Positions 43,071-51,574 of a DNA stretch of 64,000 bases are shown piece after piece (the stretch's first letter is position 1; every line of letters starts with the position of its first letter). Source of the DNA: CAWHQZ01 sp963831645. GTDB lineage: Bacteria; Pseudomonadota; Alphaproteobacteria; Rhizobiales; Aestuariivirgaceae. The DNA is taken from assembly GCA_963831645.1 (NCBI GenBank), contig CAWHQZ010000028.1:372001-436000 (forward strand), written 5' to 3'. The notes under the pieces are model-generated. The model was not told where the DNA came from, did no database searches, and saw only the letters and a list, made by a program, of their open reading frames with translations. A program made the position numbers and the translations under genes.

Positions 43071-43345
43071 CAGAATAACCTTTCGTATGACATGCAAACG
43101 ACATGCTAACGGAGCCGCGACCATCGCGGTTCCTTCGTATCGATGTTTTGGGGAGACAGTTCGTCAGCAAGCGCCCCGGGCATGTTCCGCTGAAAGCGGG
43201 TTTCCGCTTCGCAGGAAATGCCACTTGCCGTGGCGCGAGACCGATAAGCTCATCGGCCGAAACTTCGAAGACGCTCATGTAGGGGTTCGACGCGGAAAGT
43301 GCAAGGTTTCTTTCCGAGCGCCGCATGGGGCGAAACGATGAGCGG
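43071..43345. other. Intergenic region upstream of the cold-shock gene
   Basis: About 275 bases between the start of the cold-shock gene and the end of the PEP-mutase-family gene. Cold-shock transcripts usually have long leaders, which this could contain. No specific structure or gene was recognised. Confidence 0.3.
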
Positions 43346-44173
43346 CTATCTCCCGGCCTTGGCCATGTAGTTGCTGACCTCTGCGAACGGCATCGCTTCC
43401 GACGAAAAGGTGAAGGTTCCGCGTTCCCTGATTTCGCGGGCGGCGCGAAAGAAGCCGCCGAGTGCTGCACGGGCGAGTGCGCCGCCGACACTGATCCGCT
43501 TCACGCCGGCCGCTGCGAGCTCATCAACGGTGAAAGGCGCGCCGGACAGGCCGGCGAGGACGTTCACCGGCTTGCCGACTTCCGCGCAAAGGGTGCGTAT
43601 GTCATCGAGGCTCTTGAGCCCCGGCGCATACAGGACCTCGGCGCCTGCCCCCGCATAGGCCTTGAGCCTGCGGATGGTGTCGTCCAGGTCGGGACGGTCG
43701 TGGAGAAAGTTCTCCGCCCGCGCGGTGAGCACGAAGGGCAGCGACCGGGCCGCTTCCGCGGCTGCGGCGACGCGCTCGACCGCCTCATGGAAGTCGTAGA
43801 TAGGCCGGTGGGCTTCCCCGGTTGCGTCCTCGATCGAGCCTCCGACGAGGCCCGTGGCGACCGCCTGCCGGATGGTCAGGGCGCAGGCCTCGGGATCGTG
43901 GCCGAATCCGTTTTCGAGATCGGCCGATACCGGCAGATGCGTCGCTTCCACGATGGCCCGCGCGTTTGCCAGGGTCTCACCCCGGCTGACCGCGCCTTCA
44001 CCGTCCCGGCGCCCGATGGAGAACGCAAGGCCGGCGCTTGTGGTCGCCAGCGCTGCGAAGCCCAGCGCTGTCAGGATGCGCGCCGAACCGGCGTCCCACG
44101 GATTCGGCATGACAAAGATTTCGGCACGTGCGTGAAGTTCGCGAAATCGCCGGTACTTTTCGTCGTGCGTCAC
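43346..44173 (-). CDS. Isocitrate lyase/PEP mutase superfamily protein
   Basis: About 275 residues of the ICL/PEPM barrel family. PNPWDAGSARIL and ATTSAGLAFSIGRRDG open the barrel, and DLENGFGHDPEA supplies Mg2+ ligands. GGSIEDATG matches the GxxIED motif, and TARAENFLHDR is the flexible-loop side. The classical KKCGH lyase motif is absent, so true isocitrate lyase activity is unlikely; oxaloacetate decarboxylase or phosphonopyruvate hydrolase-like activity is possible. GTG 44173 has GGAG seven bases upstream and is preferred over a longer start. Confidence 0.8.
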   Translation of the reverse strand: MTHDEKYRRFRELHARAEIFVMPNPWDAGSARILTALGFAALATTSAGLAFSIGRRDGEGAVSRGETLANARAIVEATHLPVSADLENGFGHDPEACALTIRQAVATGLVGGSIEDATGEAHRPIYDFHEAVERVAAAAEAARSLPFVLTARAENFLHDRPDLDDTIRRLKAYAGAGAEVLYAPGLKSLDDIRTLCAEVGKPVNVLAGLSGAPFTVDELAAAGVKRISVGGALARAALGGFFRAAREIRERGTFTFSSEAMPFAEVSNYMAKAGR

Positions 44174-44192
44174 TCGAGATCTCCGACAGGGC

Positions 44193-46142
44193 TCATTGCG
44201 GAAGTCCCGCCTTGCGCAGGCCATCGAGCAGGTTCTGCAGATCGGCCGGATTTTTATAAGGTTCCATCGCGCTTATCCACTTCGCGGAAAAGTCCGGCTT
44301 CAATCGCAGCAGCTCGGCAGCATGAGCCTTCGCTTCGGCGATCCGGCCGAGATGGGCATTGGCAATGGCCAGATAGGGATGGTGCCATACCTGCAGCCTG
44401 TCGATCCGTTCATAGACTTCGAGCATTTCCTCGTAGCGCTTCTCCTGCAGCAACGGTATGGCGCGCATCTCCCAATACCAGTTGGGCGGGAAAGGATCCC
44501 GCTCGACGGCGGCGTCCATTTTCTCCAGCGCCTCCCCCGTACGGCCCATGCGGGCAAGCCAGTGCGCGTATCCGAGCGCGGCCTCCATGTGACTGGGATT
44601 GAGGGCGACGGCTTTGCGGTAATGAACTCCGGCGAGATCGAGCCGATGCATGAACACGTAGACAGTCGCGAGCGCCAAATGACAAGCCGCGTCGCTTTCG
44701 TCGAGCGACATGGCTTTCTGCGCGTGTACCAGCGCCTCCCGCAGCTTCTCGGCCCGGCCATCGGAGAAAAAACGAAATACATGCACCACCGCCAGCGTTG
44801 CGTGAGCTTGCGCGAAGTGCGGATCGAGTTCGATAGCGCGCCGCAGCAAGGGTTCGGCTTCTTCCCCCTCGTACCGGTTCAGACGGTCCCGTCCCTGGAG
44901 GAAACAATCATAGGCGGCCCAGCTTTGGGCCGGCTTGCGCCTTGCCGTGTCGGCGCCGCTTGCGCTCAGTCGGCCAACGAGCGTCGCAACGATCGTTTGC
45001 GCAACCTCGTCCTGGATGGCGAAAACGTCGTCCAGGGCGCGATCATAGTGGTCGGCCCAGAGATGAGCCCCCGAAGCGACGGCGACCAACTGGGCGCTGA
45101 TGCGGATGCGATTGCCGGCTTTCCGCACGCTGCCCTCAACGAGGTGGTCGACACCAAGGTCCTCGCCGATATGCTTGACGTCCGCCGACTTGTCGCGAAA
45201 CCGAAACGACGAATTGCGCGCAATGACGGAAAGTTCGTGAAAGCGCGACAACTGGGTGATGATGTCCTCGGTGATGCCGTCGCTGAAATACTGCTGCTCC
45301 GGATCACCGCTCAAATTGCTGAACGGCAACACGGCGATCGTGGGCTTCGATGAGAGTGCAGCGTCCGGCTGCCGCTCGTCAGCAGGCGGGATCGGCGCAC
45401 GAACGGGGGGCGCTGCCGCCGATGTCCCCCGCTGTCTGAGCTCACGGCACAACGCCTCGGTCTCCGGCGAGGGCGCGGCGTCCAGGTCGCGTTTCAGCAG
45501 GTCACGGCACAACTCGTACTGCCGCAGCGCAGCACCGGTCTCTCCCGCTTCCGCATGGAGCCGCATCAGTGCACGATGGCCTTCCTCCTGCAACGGATCG
45601 ATCGCCAAGAGGCGCTGCGCCCTGTCGATGGCGCTTGGTCCGGTCTCGTAGGTCAAAAGTCTCTTGAGCACGGTCGTCGCCAGATCACGGACACGCCGCC
45701 GCTCGCCGCGCAACCACTCTTCGAAAACCGGGTCGCGTGCGTCGAATCCCTCGAGCAGATCAGCCGTATAGAGCGCCGCTCCGCGGCGTAGATCACCGAT
45801 GTCGTCGCTGGCTGAGAGTCGCTCCAACAGAAGCGCATCGACTTCCACGGCGTCGGCATCGAGCGCCAGCGAGTCGCGTCCCTTGACCAGTGGCGATGGT
45901 TCCACGGTGGCGAGCGCGCGCACCAGTTCCGCAAGTGCCTGGCGCAGGCTGTTGCGGGCCTGCTCGTCGCTTCGATCACTCCACAGGAGGCCCACGAGCT
46001 TGTCGCGCGAATGCGGCCGCCCCGCCGGGAGAGCCAGATAGGTCAGCAGAGCCCGCGTCTTCCTGGCCGCGATGTCCAGCGGCTCTCCGGATGCCAAACG
46101 GGCCTCGAAGCCGCCGAGTACTTTCAGGTGGAGACCAGCCAT
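44193..46142 (-). CDS. SARP-type regulator with BTAD, TolB-like and TPR regions
   Basis: A 649-residue cytoplasmic regulator. Residues 1-95 form a winged-helix OmpR/PhoB-like DNA-binding domain typical of SARPs (LKVLGGFEARLASGEPLDIA, then KTRALLTYLAL). Residues about 100-240 are a bacterial transcriptional activation domain (VFEEWLRGERRRVRDL). After a Pro-rich linker there is the adenylyl-cyclase-associated TolB-like segment, PTIAVLPFSNLSGDPEQQYFSDGI. The C-terminal third has TPR repeats. The effector and targets are unknown. It lies 19 bases before the PEP-mutase-like gene. Confidence 0.87.
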   Translation of the reverse strand: MAGLHLKVLGGFEARLASGEPLDIAARKTRALLTYLALPAGRPHSRDKLVGLLWSDRSDEQARNSLRQALAELVRALATVEPSPLVKGRDSLALDADAVEVDALLLERLSASDDIGDLRRGAALYTADLLEGFDARDPVFEEWLRGERRRVRDLATTVLKRLLTYETGPSAIDRAQRLLAIDPLQEEGHRALMRLHAEAGETGAALRQYELCRDLLKRDLDAAPSPETEALCRELRQRGTSAAAPPVRAPIPPADERQPDAALSSKPTIAVLPFSNLSGDPEQQYFSDGITEDIITQLSRFHELSVIARNSSFRFRDKSADVKHIGEDLGVDHLVEGSVRKAGNRIRISAQLVAVASGAHLWADHYDRALDDVFAIQDEVAQTIVATLVGRLSASGADTARRKPAQSWAAYDCFLQGRDRLNRYEGEEAEPLLRRAIELDPHFAQAHATLAVVHVFRFFSDGRAEKLREALVHAQKAMSLDESDAACHLALATVYVFMHRLDLAGVHYRKAVALNPSHMEAALGYAHWLARMGRTGEALEKMDAAVERDPFPPNWYWEMRAIPLLQEKRYEEMLEVYERIDRLQVWHHPYLAIANAHLGRIAEAKAHAAELLRLKPDFSAKWISAMEPYKNPADLQNLLDGLRKAGLPQ

Positions 46143-46778
46143 GGCGCGCGAGCGCTCCTACCCCTTGGGTCGTCACCGAACCAATTCGGTCCCACTGCAT
46201 CTTTTGCAAACTTTTCACACCATGGGTGACCGTAGCAGCGAGAATAAACTTCGCTCTGACGTCCTCCAAGCGCTCTGTTCACGCCTCGTGCCGTACATGG
46301 GGACCGGTTGCCGACAAGACGGCGCTTGAGGAGCATGTCCGATGTCACACTCCACAATCCATGATTTCCACTCTCCCCGCCTGGGGCCATCGACTGCGAG
46401 ATCGGCCGCGTTCGCATGGCAGCAGGTCCGAAACCACGCAACCTCGATGGCCCGGATTCTGCGTCATTGCCTGCTGCGTCCCGCCTTGCTCGCTGATACA
46501 CGGGACCGCGACTTCCACCGGGAAGTTCTGCGACACGAGGCGCGACGGCTGCTGTAGGGCCGCCCGCAACAGTCAGTCCAGACGCGGTGACAAGGGTACT
46601 GGCCAGAACCGCCGGTTCATCCGCGGTCGGTCCTGTCCAACTCGCCCGGAGCCGCTTCGGACTTTGCCTCAGGCGGGCTACCCTTCGGGCAATTTCAGCT
46701 GCCTCGGAAGTATATTTTCCATATGACACGACGGTGAAACCGTAGGTGCGGCTGCTGCCGGTATCGTATAAGTCGGCC
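46143..46778. other. 636-base stretch without a convincing gene
   Basis: Between the divergent SARP regulator and the hydroxy-acid dehydrogenase. Short open frames exist on both strands but none resembles a known family and their codon patterns are unconvincing. It contains the second copy of the 44-bp repeat at 46599-46642, so it may hold remnants of a small mobile or mosaic element besides two promoters. Confidence 0.4.
46599..46642. repeat. 44-bp dispersed repeat, copy 2
   Basis: Identical over 44 bases to 42763-42806 and in the same orientation, but without the flanking TTGGACAAG that might make the first copy a hairpin. Followed by CGCCCGGAGC; the first copy is followed by TGTCGCCCG, so similarity extends weakly to the right. 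Confidence 0.85.
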
Positions 46779-47918
46779 ATGCGCGCACTGGAAATTCGCG
46801 ATCTTCAGGCCGCGGCCCGACGACGGGTTCCGCGGATGTTCTATGACTATGCCGATTCTGGCTCCTGGTCGGAGTCCACCTATCGCGCCAACGAAGCCGA
46901 CTTCCTCGCCATCAAGCTCCGCCAGCGGGTGGCCGTCGATATCTCGGAACGCTCGCTGGCCTCCGAGATGGTAGGCCAGAAAGTGACGATGCCGGTTGCC
47001 CTGGCGCCAACCGGGCTCACCGGCATGCAGTACGCCGACGGCGAGATTCTGGCGGCCCGCGCAGCCGACGCCTTCGGCGTGCCTTTCACTTTGTCGACGA
47101 TGAGCATCTGCTCCATTGAAGATGTGGCCGAAGCCACGAAGAAGCCCTTCTGGTTCCAGCTCTATGTGCTGCGCGACCGCGGGTTTTCGGGTGAGCTCAT
47201 CGACCGGGCGAAGGCGGCGGGCTGCCCGGCGCTGATGCTGACACTCGACCTGCAGCTACTGGGCCAGCGTCACAAGGATCTGCGCAACGGCCTGACCGCT
47301 CCTCCACGCATGAATCTGTCGCATCTGCTGCAAATGGCCGTGCGCCCGCGCTGGTGCCTGGCCATGCTGGGGACTTCCCGGCGCACCTTCCGCAATATCG
47401 TCGGTCATGCCAGGGGCGTGACGGACCTGCAGTCGCTTTCCTCGTGGACCCACGAGCAGTTCGATCCGCAACTGAGCTGGAAAGACATCGAATGGATCAA
47501 GAAGCGCTGGGGCGGCAAGCTCATTCTCAAGGGCATTCTCGATCCCGAGGACGCACGCACCGCGGCCGCAACCGGCGCCGACGCAATCATTGTTTCCAAT
47601 CATGGCGGCCGCCAGCTCGACGGCGCTCCCTCGACCATCAGCATGTTGCCCAGGATCGTCGATGCGGCGGCCGACCGCATCGAGATTCATTTCGATGGCG
47701 GCATCCGCTCCGGCCAGGACGTGCTGAAGGCGCTCTGCCTCGGCGCCCGCGGTACCTACATCGGCCGGGCATTTCTGTACGGACTCGGCGCGCTGGGCGA
47801 GGAGGGCGTCACCCTCGCGCTGCGGATCATCGCCAAGGAGCTCGACATGACGATGGCGCTGTGTGGCGAGCGCTCGGTTGGGAACCTCGGGCGACACAAC
47901 CTGATCTGGCCCCAGTGA
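46779..47918 (+). CDS. lldD: FMN-dependent alpha-hydroxy-acid dehydrogenase (L-lactate dehydrogenase-like)
   Basis: About 379 residues from ATG 46779. The family start RRRVPRMFYDYADSGSWSE, the FMN motif MPVALAPTGLTGMQ, and the active-site signature SNHGGRQLD with catalytic His275 are all present, followed by FDGGIRSGQDVLKAL for the FMN phosphate. It oxidises L-lactate or another 2-hydroxyacid and passes electrons to the respiratory chain. It is followed directly by a glutathione S-transferase gene, seven bases away. Confidence 0.9.
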   Translation: MRALEIRDLQAAARRRVPRMFYDYADSGSWSESTYRANEADFLAIKLRQRVAVDISERSLASEMVGQKVTMPVALAPTGLTGMQYADGEILAARAADAFGVPFTLSTMSICSIEDVAEATKKPFWFQLYVLRDRGFSGELIDRAKAAGCPALMLTLDLQLLGQRHKDLRNGLTAPPRMNLSHLLQMAVRPRWCLAMLGTSRRTFRNIVGHARGVTDLQSLSSWTHEQFDPQLSWKDIEWIKKRWGGKLILKGILDPEDARTAAATGADAIIVSNHGGRQLDGAPSTISMLPRIVDAAADRIEIHFDGGIRSGQDVLKALCLGARGTYIGRAFLYGLGALGEEGVTLALRIIAKELDMTMALCGERSVGNLGRHNLIWPQ

Positions 47919-47925
47919 CCCAACC

Positions 47926-48679
47926 ATGATCCTCATCGGACAGTATGACTTCGCCCTTTGTTCGTCGCGTCGGCATCGCGCTCAGGCTTTATGGCCTGCC
48001 TTTCGAGCATAAACCGTGGTCGACGTTCGGTGATGCGGACAAGATCCGTTGCTATAATCCACTCACACGCGTGCCGACTTTGGTGCTGGATAGCGGCGAG
48101 GTGCTGGTCGAAAGTCACAGCATCCTGGACTATCTCGACGGTCTCGTGCCTGCCGATCGCGCGATGTTCCCGACCAGGGAGCCCGCCCGGCATCAGGCGC
48201 TCAAGATCGCAGCCCTTGCAACGGGGTTGGCGGACAAGGCCGTCAGCTTATTCTACGAAAGGCGTCTGCACCGGGAGGTGTCCGATGTCTGGGTCAATCG
48301 ATGTTGCTCGCAGATATCGGCTGTTCTCGCCGTCCTCGAAGCCGATCGCGCCGAGAGAATCGGCGACTATTGGTTTGGCAGCCGCATCGGTCACGCCGAT
48401 ATCGCGGTCGCCGCAGTGCTGCGCTTTCTCGCCGAAGCGCACCCCGGACTGGTTTCGATGACGGATTTTCCATCGCTCGGCGCTCATGCCGCGCGGCTCG
48501 AGGCGCTGCCGGCGTTTCAGGAAATCATGCAGCCGTTTATTGCGCCGCCGGCCGGCGAAGCCGCCGCGATAGCCATGTTTGACCAATTGACTTGTAAGCC
48601 GTTGATTTTGCTAGGGCCGGGAGTCGATTTTGTCACTACACGACGGTTTGGTCTCGTTGTGGCGGGGCCGGCGGATTGA
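47926..48679 (+). pseudogene. Glutathione S-transferase, frameshifted near the N-terminus and fused to IS sequence at the C-terminus
   Basis: The family start MILIGQYD (47926-47949) is separated by one extra T at 47950-47951 from SPFVRRVGIALRLYG, which continues in another frame through FEHKPWSTFGD and VPTLVLDSGEVLVESHSILDYLD. Together these give a normal thioredoxin-fold domain and a C-terminal helical domain. After about residue 215 (near 48590) the frame runs into the end of the IS1634-type element, so the natural stop may have been lost. Translation from ATG 47945 would skip the first beta strand. Real damage or sequence error are both possible. Confidence 0.8.
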
Positions 48680-50339
48680 TGTCGTTGATGGCGAGAGCCT
48701 GCAGCACCGCGGCGGCGCGCTGGGTGCCGCGTGTGACGGAGCGCTTGGTGGAGCCGTCGCCGAGATCGATATCGACGACACGCACAGACTTAAGGGCTTG
48801 GAGTGCATGCGTGGCGGAGAGATCGAGCCCGGCGGCCTTGAGCTTCTTTTCGATGCCACGGTGAACCAGGAACGCCAAGGCGGCGACGAAGATATGCGCC
48901 TCGACGCGACCGGCGGTGCGGTGATAGATCGGCCGCATGTCGAGGACGTCCTTGAGATTGGCGAAGGCGCGCTCGACCTCCGAGAGCTCCTTGTAAAGCC
49001 GCACCGCATCGACGGCCGACAGATTGGGCTCTTCGGTCTGGATGACGTATTTGCCCTCGCAGGCCTGCTCGCGGGTGAAGTGGACGGGATGCTCGAAGAA
49101 GCGGAAGCGCCCGTTCTCATATGACCAGTCGTAATAACGATGGCCATGATTGCGGGCGAGGATGCGGGCTGCGGCAGCGCCGATCTTTGCGGCCGCCTTG
49201 AGCTTGCCGGTGGCGACGCGCCGCTCCAGCTTTTCGAGCTTGGTGCGCACCTTGTCCATCGCCTTGGTGCGGTGGGCGCGCTCGAACGCCAGACGTTCTT
49301 CGGAGTGGACGACGAACACGCGCACGCCCGGCCCGGTGGCGGCGACTTCCTGAACCAGCGTCTTGGGTGACGTCGCCTTCTCGCGCGCCGTGATGCCGAC
49401 CGGGCACTCGATCCACGGTCCGGTGGCGCTCTGGATATAGTCGAACACCTCGCCGCTGCGGCGGCGGTTGCGACCAACGATGTAGCCGTGACCACCGCCG
49501 CGCAGGTCGTCGAGGTTCCGGCTCGTCACCATGCCGCGGTCGCCGACCAAGACGATGCGTTTGAGCCCGAAGCGTCGCTCCAGGTCGCCGACGACGTCGG
49601 GCACGGTCCTGGCATCGCGCCGGTTGCCCTCGAACACATGATGGGCGATCGGCCAGCCATCGACCAGCACCAAGCCGACCAGAACCTGCACGTTGCGCGG
49701 CTTGCCGTCGCGGCTGTGGCCGTGGGCGCCGGTCCCGGGCGGCCCCTTGCCCTCGAAGTAGGTCGAGGTCAGGTCGTAGAACACCATGTCGACCTCGAGC
49801 GAGAACAGGTCGCGCAGCCGTACAAACAGCGCCTGCTCGATCTTCGCCTTGCGGGCGAGCAGCTGGTCCAGGGTGCGGTACCAGTGCTGCAATTGGCCGG
49901 CGGCCACGCGCACCCGCGGGCTGCGGCTGGCCTTGCGTTCCGTGTCGTCGCGCCACGCCGCCATCCACCGCCGGCCGCGGCGATCGCAGACGAAATCGGT
50001 CTCCAGCCAGCGCGCCAGTCCATGCTCGCTGCCGGGGCTGGCGAGACGATTGGCCACCAGCACCAGCGCCCGCTCGTTCAGCATCACCCCGTCGTCGCGG
50101 CCGCGGCCGCCAAGCCCCGCCAGCACGCCATCGAGACCCAGTTCGTTCCAGATCTGACGCGTCGCCAGCGCCGGCCCCCAATCCCACGCGCCAATGGCCG
50201 CCACGTCCTGGCGCCGCACGCCAGCATCAATGTCATGATCAGCAGTCCGCTCGCCGCGCAGCAGGCCTAGCGCCGTTTCCGGCGAAGTGAAATCACTTCG
50301 CCGATAAGAAACTGCGCCAGATTCAATGCTGGAGCACAT
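48636..50339 (-). mobile_element. IS1634-family transposase, 5'-truncated
   Basis: An open frame of up to 567 residues with the IS1634 DDE features: MVFYDLTSTYFEG (first Asp region), GLKRIVLVGDRGMVTSRNLDD (second Asp) and LYKELSEVERAFANLKDVLDMRPIYHR (Glu region). The N-terminal domain seen in the second element of this window (from its MYVEV start) is missing. Instead the first about 20 codons of this frame are read from a mosaic palindromic repeat. Terminal inverted repeats were not recognised at either side. It is likely inactive. Confidence 0.85.
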
Positions 50340-50384
50340 TCTTATCGGAAAAGTGTGTACACTTTTCCGGAACGTGCTCTAGAG
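50281..50384. repeat. Mosaic palindromic repeat (RIME-like)
   Basis: Nested inverted repeats: GGCGAAGTGA/TCACTTCGCC (50281-50290 with 50293-50302), CCGATAAGAA/TTCTTATCGG (50301-50310 with 50339-50348), CGGAAAAGTG/CACTTTTCCG (50346-50355 with 50360-50369), and an outer GAGCACATTC/GAACGTGCTC (50332-50341 with 50370-50379, one mismatch). This architecture resembles rhizobial intergenic mosaic elements. It contains the transposase-frame start and the stop codon of the HtrA-like gene, and its hairpin could serve as that gene's terminator. Confidence 0.8.
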
Positions 50385-51383
50385 CGTCGGGTCCAGCTTG
50401 AGATGATCGTAGCGGTCCATCGACTGGACTTCGAACCGGCGCAATTGGTTTTCCCTCTGCACATCCAGCGGCACGGTAACCCCGGCGCTGCCCTTCGCCC
50501 AGACCTTGCGATAGAAGTCGGCCAGATTCTTCGCCGTATCGCCGCCAATTCCGATGACGAGGTCGCCTCGCCGCACTCCGGCTTTCTCGGCGGGGCCGCC
50601 AGCCGAGACGCGAGCGACGACCAGCTTTCCTCCTATCTCCTCCGTGGTCAGGCCCAGCCATGGCCGTGCCGGCTCTCGTGACCGTCCGGCCGCGATGAGG
50701 TCGGCAAGAATTGGCGGCAGCCCGTCGATCGGCACGAACATGTTACCCGCCACGGCTTCACCGGTGCCTGTGGCGTTTGCGACGATCAGCGATCCAACAC
50801 CCACGAGCTTGCCGTCGCGACTGATCAGGGCCGCGCCGCTCCATGCCGGGTGGGGCGGCGATGTGAAGATCGCCTCGTCGAGCAGGTACTCCCAGCTGCC
50901 GGCGAATTCGCGCCGGGCGACCACATAAGCCGGCGCGACAGCTTGCGCGCCGCCGAAACTCGCAATCAGCACCCGATCGCGCTCCCTGATTTCCGCCGAC
51001 TTGCCGAGGCTCATGGGTTTGGCCTTGAGCGGCGCGGTCGCCCGCAACAGGCCGAAGCCGGTCGCGTGATCGTAGCCGACGACCTCAGCCGGTACCGTTT
51101 CGCCACTACTGGTCGTCACCTCGACCGCGTAGGCTTCGACCATGAGATAACCGATGGTCAGCACCAGGCCGTTTTCGTCGATGACGATGCCTGAACCTTC
51201 GCGCTCGACCCCCAGCGTCTCGGCGGTGCGCCTGTCCGGACTGACGTGGGTTTTGATCTGCAGGATGGCGGAGCCGAGCTCCTCCATGGTCATCGTCTGA
51301 GCCCGGGCATTGTCGATGCCGCCTGCCAGGGCCACTGTCAGGCCGGCAAGGGCGAGAGCTGCCGCGGTTGAGCCTTTCCACAT
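50379..51383 (-). CDS. HtrA-like PDZ protein lacking the catalytic His (probable pseudoprotease)
   Basis: A 334-residue exported protein. The signal peptide MWKGSTAAALALAGLTVALA ends before ARA-QTMTM. The S1C fold follows (EGSGIVIDENGLVLTIGYLM, then VVGYDHATGFGLLRA), and a PDZ domain from about residue 235 (RPWLGLTTEEIGGKLVVARV, then GVRRGDLVIGIGG). The catalytic His expected after VLT is Tyr79; Asp105 and Ser182 (AWSGAAL) remain, but the oxyanion motif GNSGG is not conserved. It is probably a binding or chaperone protein. Confidence 0.82.
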   Translation of the reverse strand: MWKGSTAAALALAGLTVALAGGIDNARAQTMTMEELGSAILQIKTHVSPDRRTAETLGVEREGSGIVIDENGLVLTIGYLMVEAYAVEVTTSSGETVPAEVVGYDHATGFGLLRATAPLKAKPMSLGKSAEIRERDRVLIASFGGAQAVAPAYVVARREFAGSWEYLLDEAIFTSPPHPAWSGAALISRDGKLVGVGSLIVANATGTGEAVAGNMFVPIDGLPPILADLIAAGRSREPARPWLGLTTEEIGGKLVVARVSAGGPAEKAGVRRGDLVIGIGGDTAKNLADFYRKVWAKGSAGVTVPLDVQRENQLRRFEVQSMDRYDHLKLDPTL

Positions 51384-51574
51384 AGCTGCCTCCGATGCGT
51401 GGTGGGCGTGGTCGCCAGCTCCTATGTATGTCAGGGGAACATCAGATCCAATGGAGCCCGCAAAGTCTTCGATTGGGCCGTCCCCGAACCTGATGTGTCG
51501 AAGAAAGGTAGAACGGTATCCGAACCTTTTTTGAGATTGTGAGTTATCAATAGCAGCCGAACAGGGAGAAAATC

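Noticed and set aside
46124..46780. 218-residue minus-strand frame upstream of lldD
   Set aside because: Low-complexity, Arg-rich, no domain, and it spans the 44-bp repeat and two promoter regions.
48630..50270. Plus-strand frames and overlapping minus-strand frames in the IS1634 element
   Set aside because: Shadow frames of the transposase; only the frame with the DDE motifs is coding.
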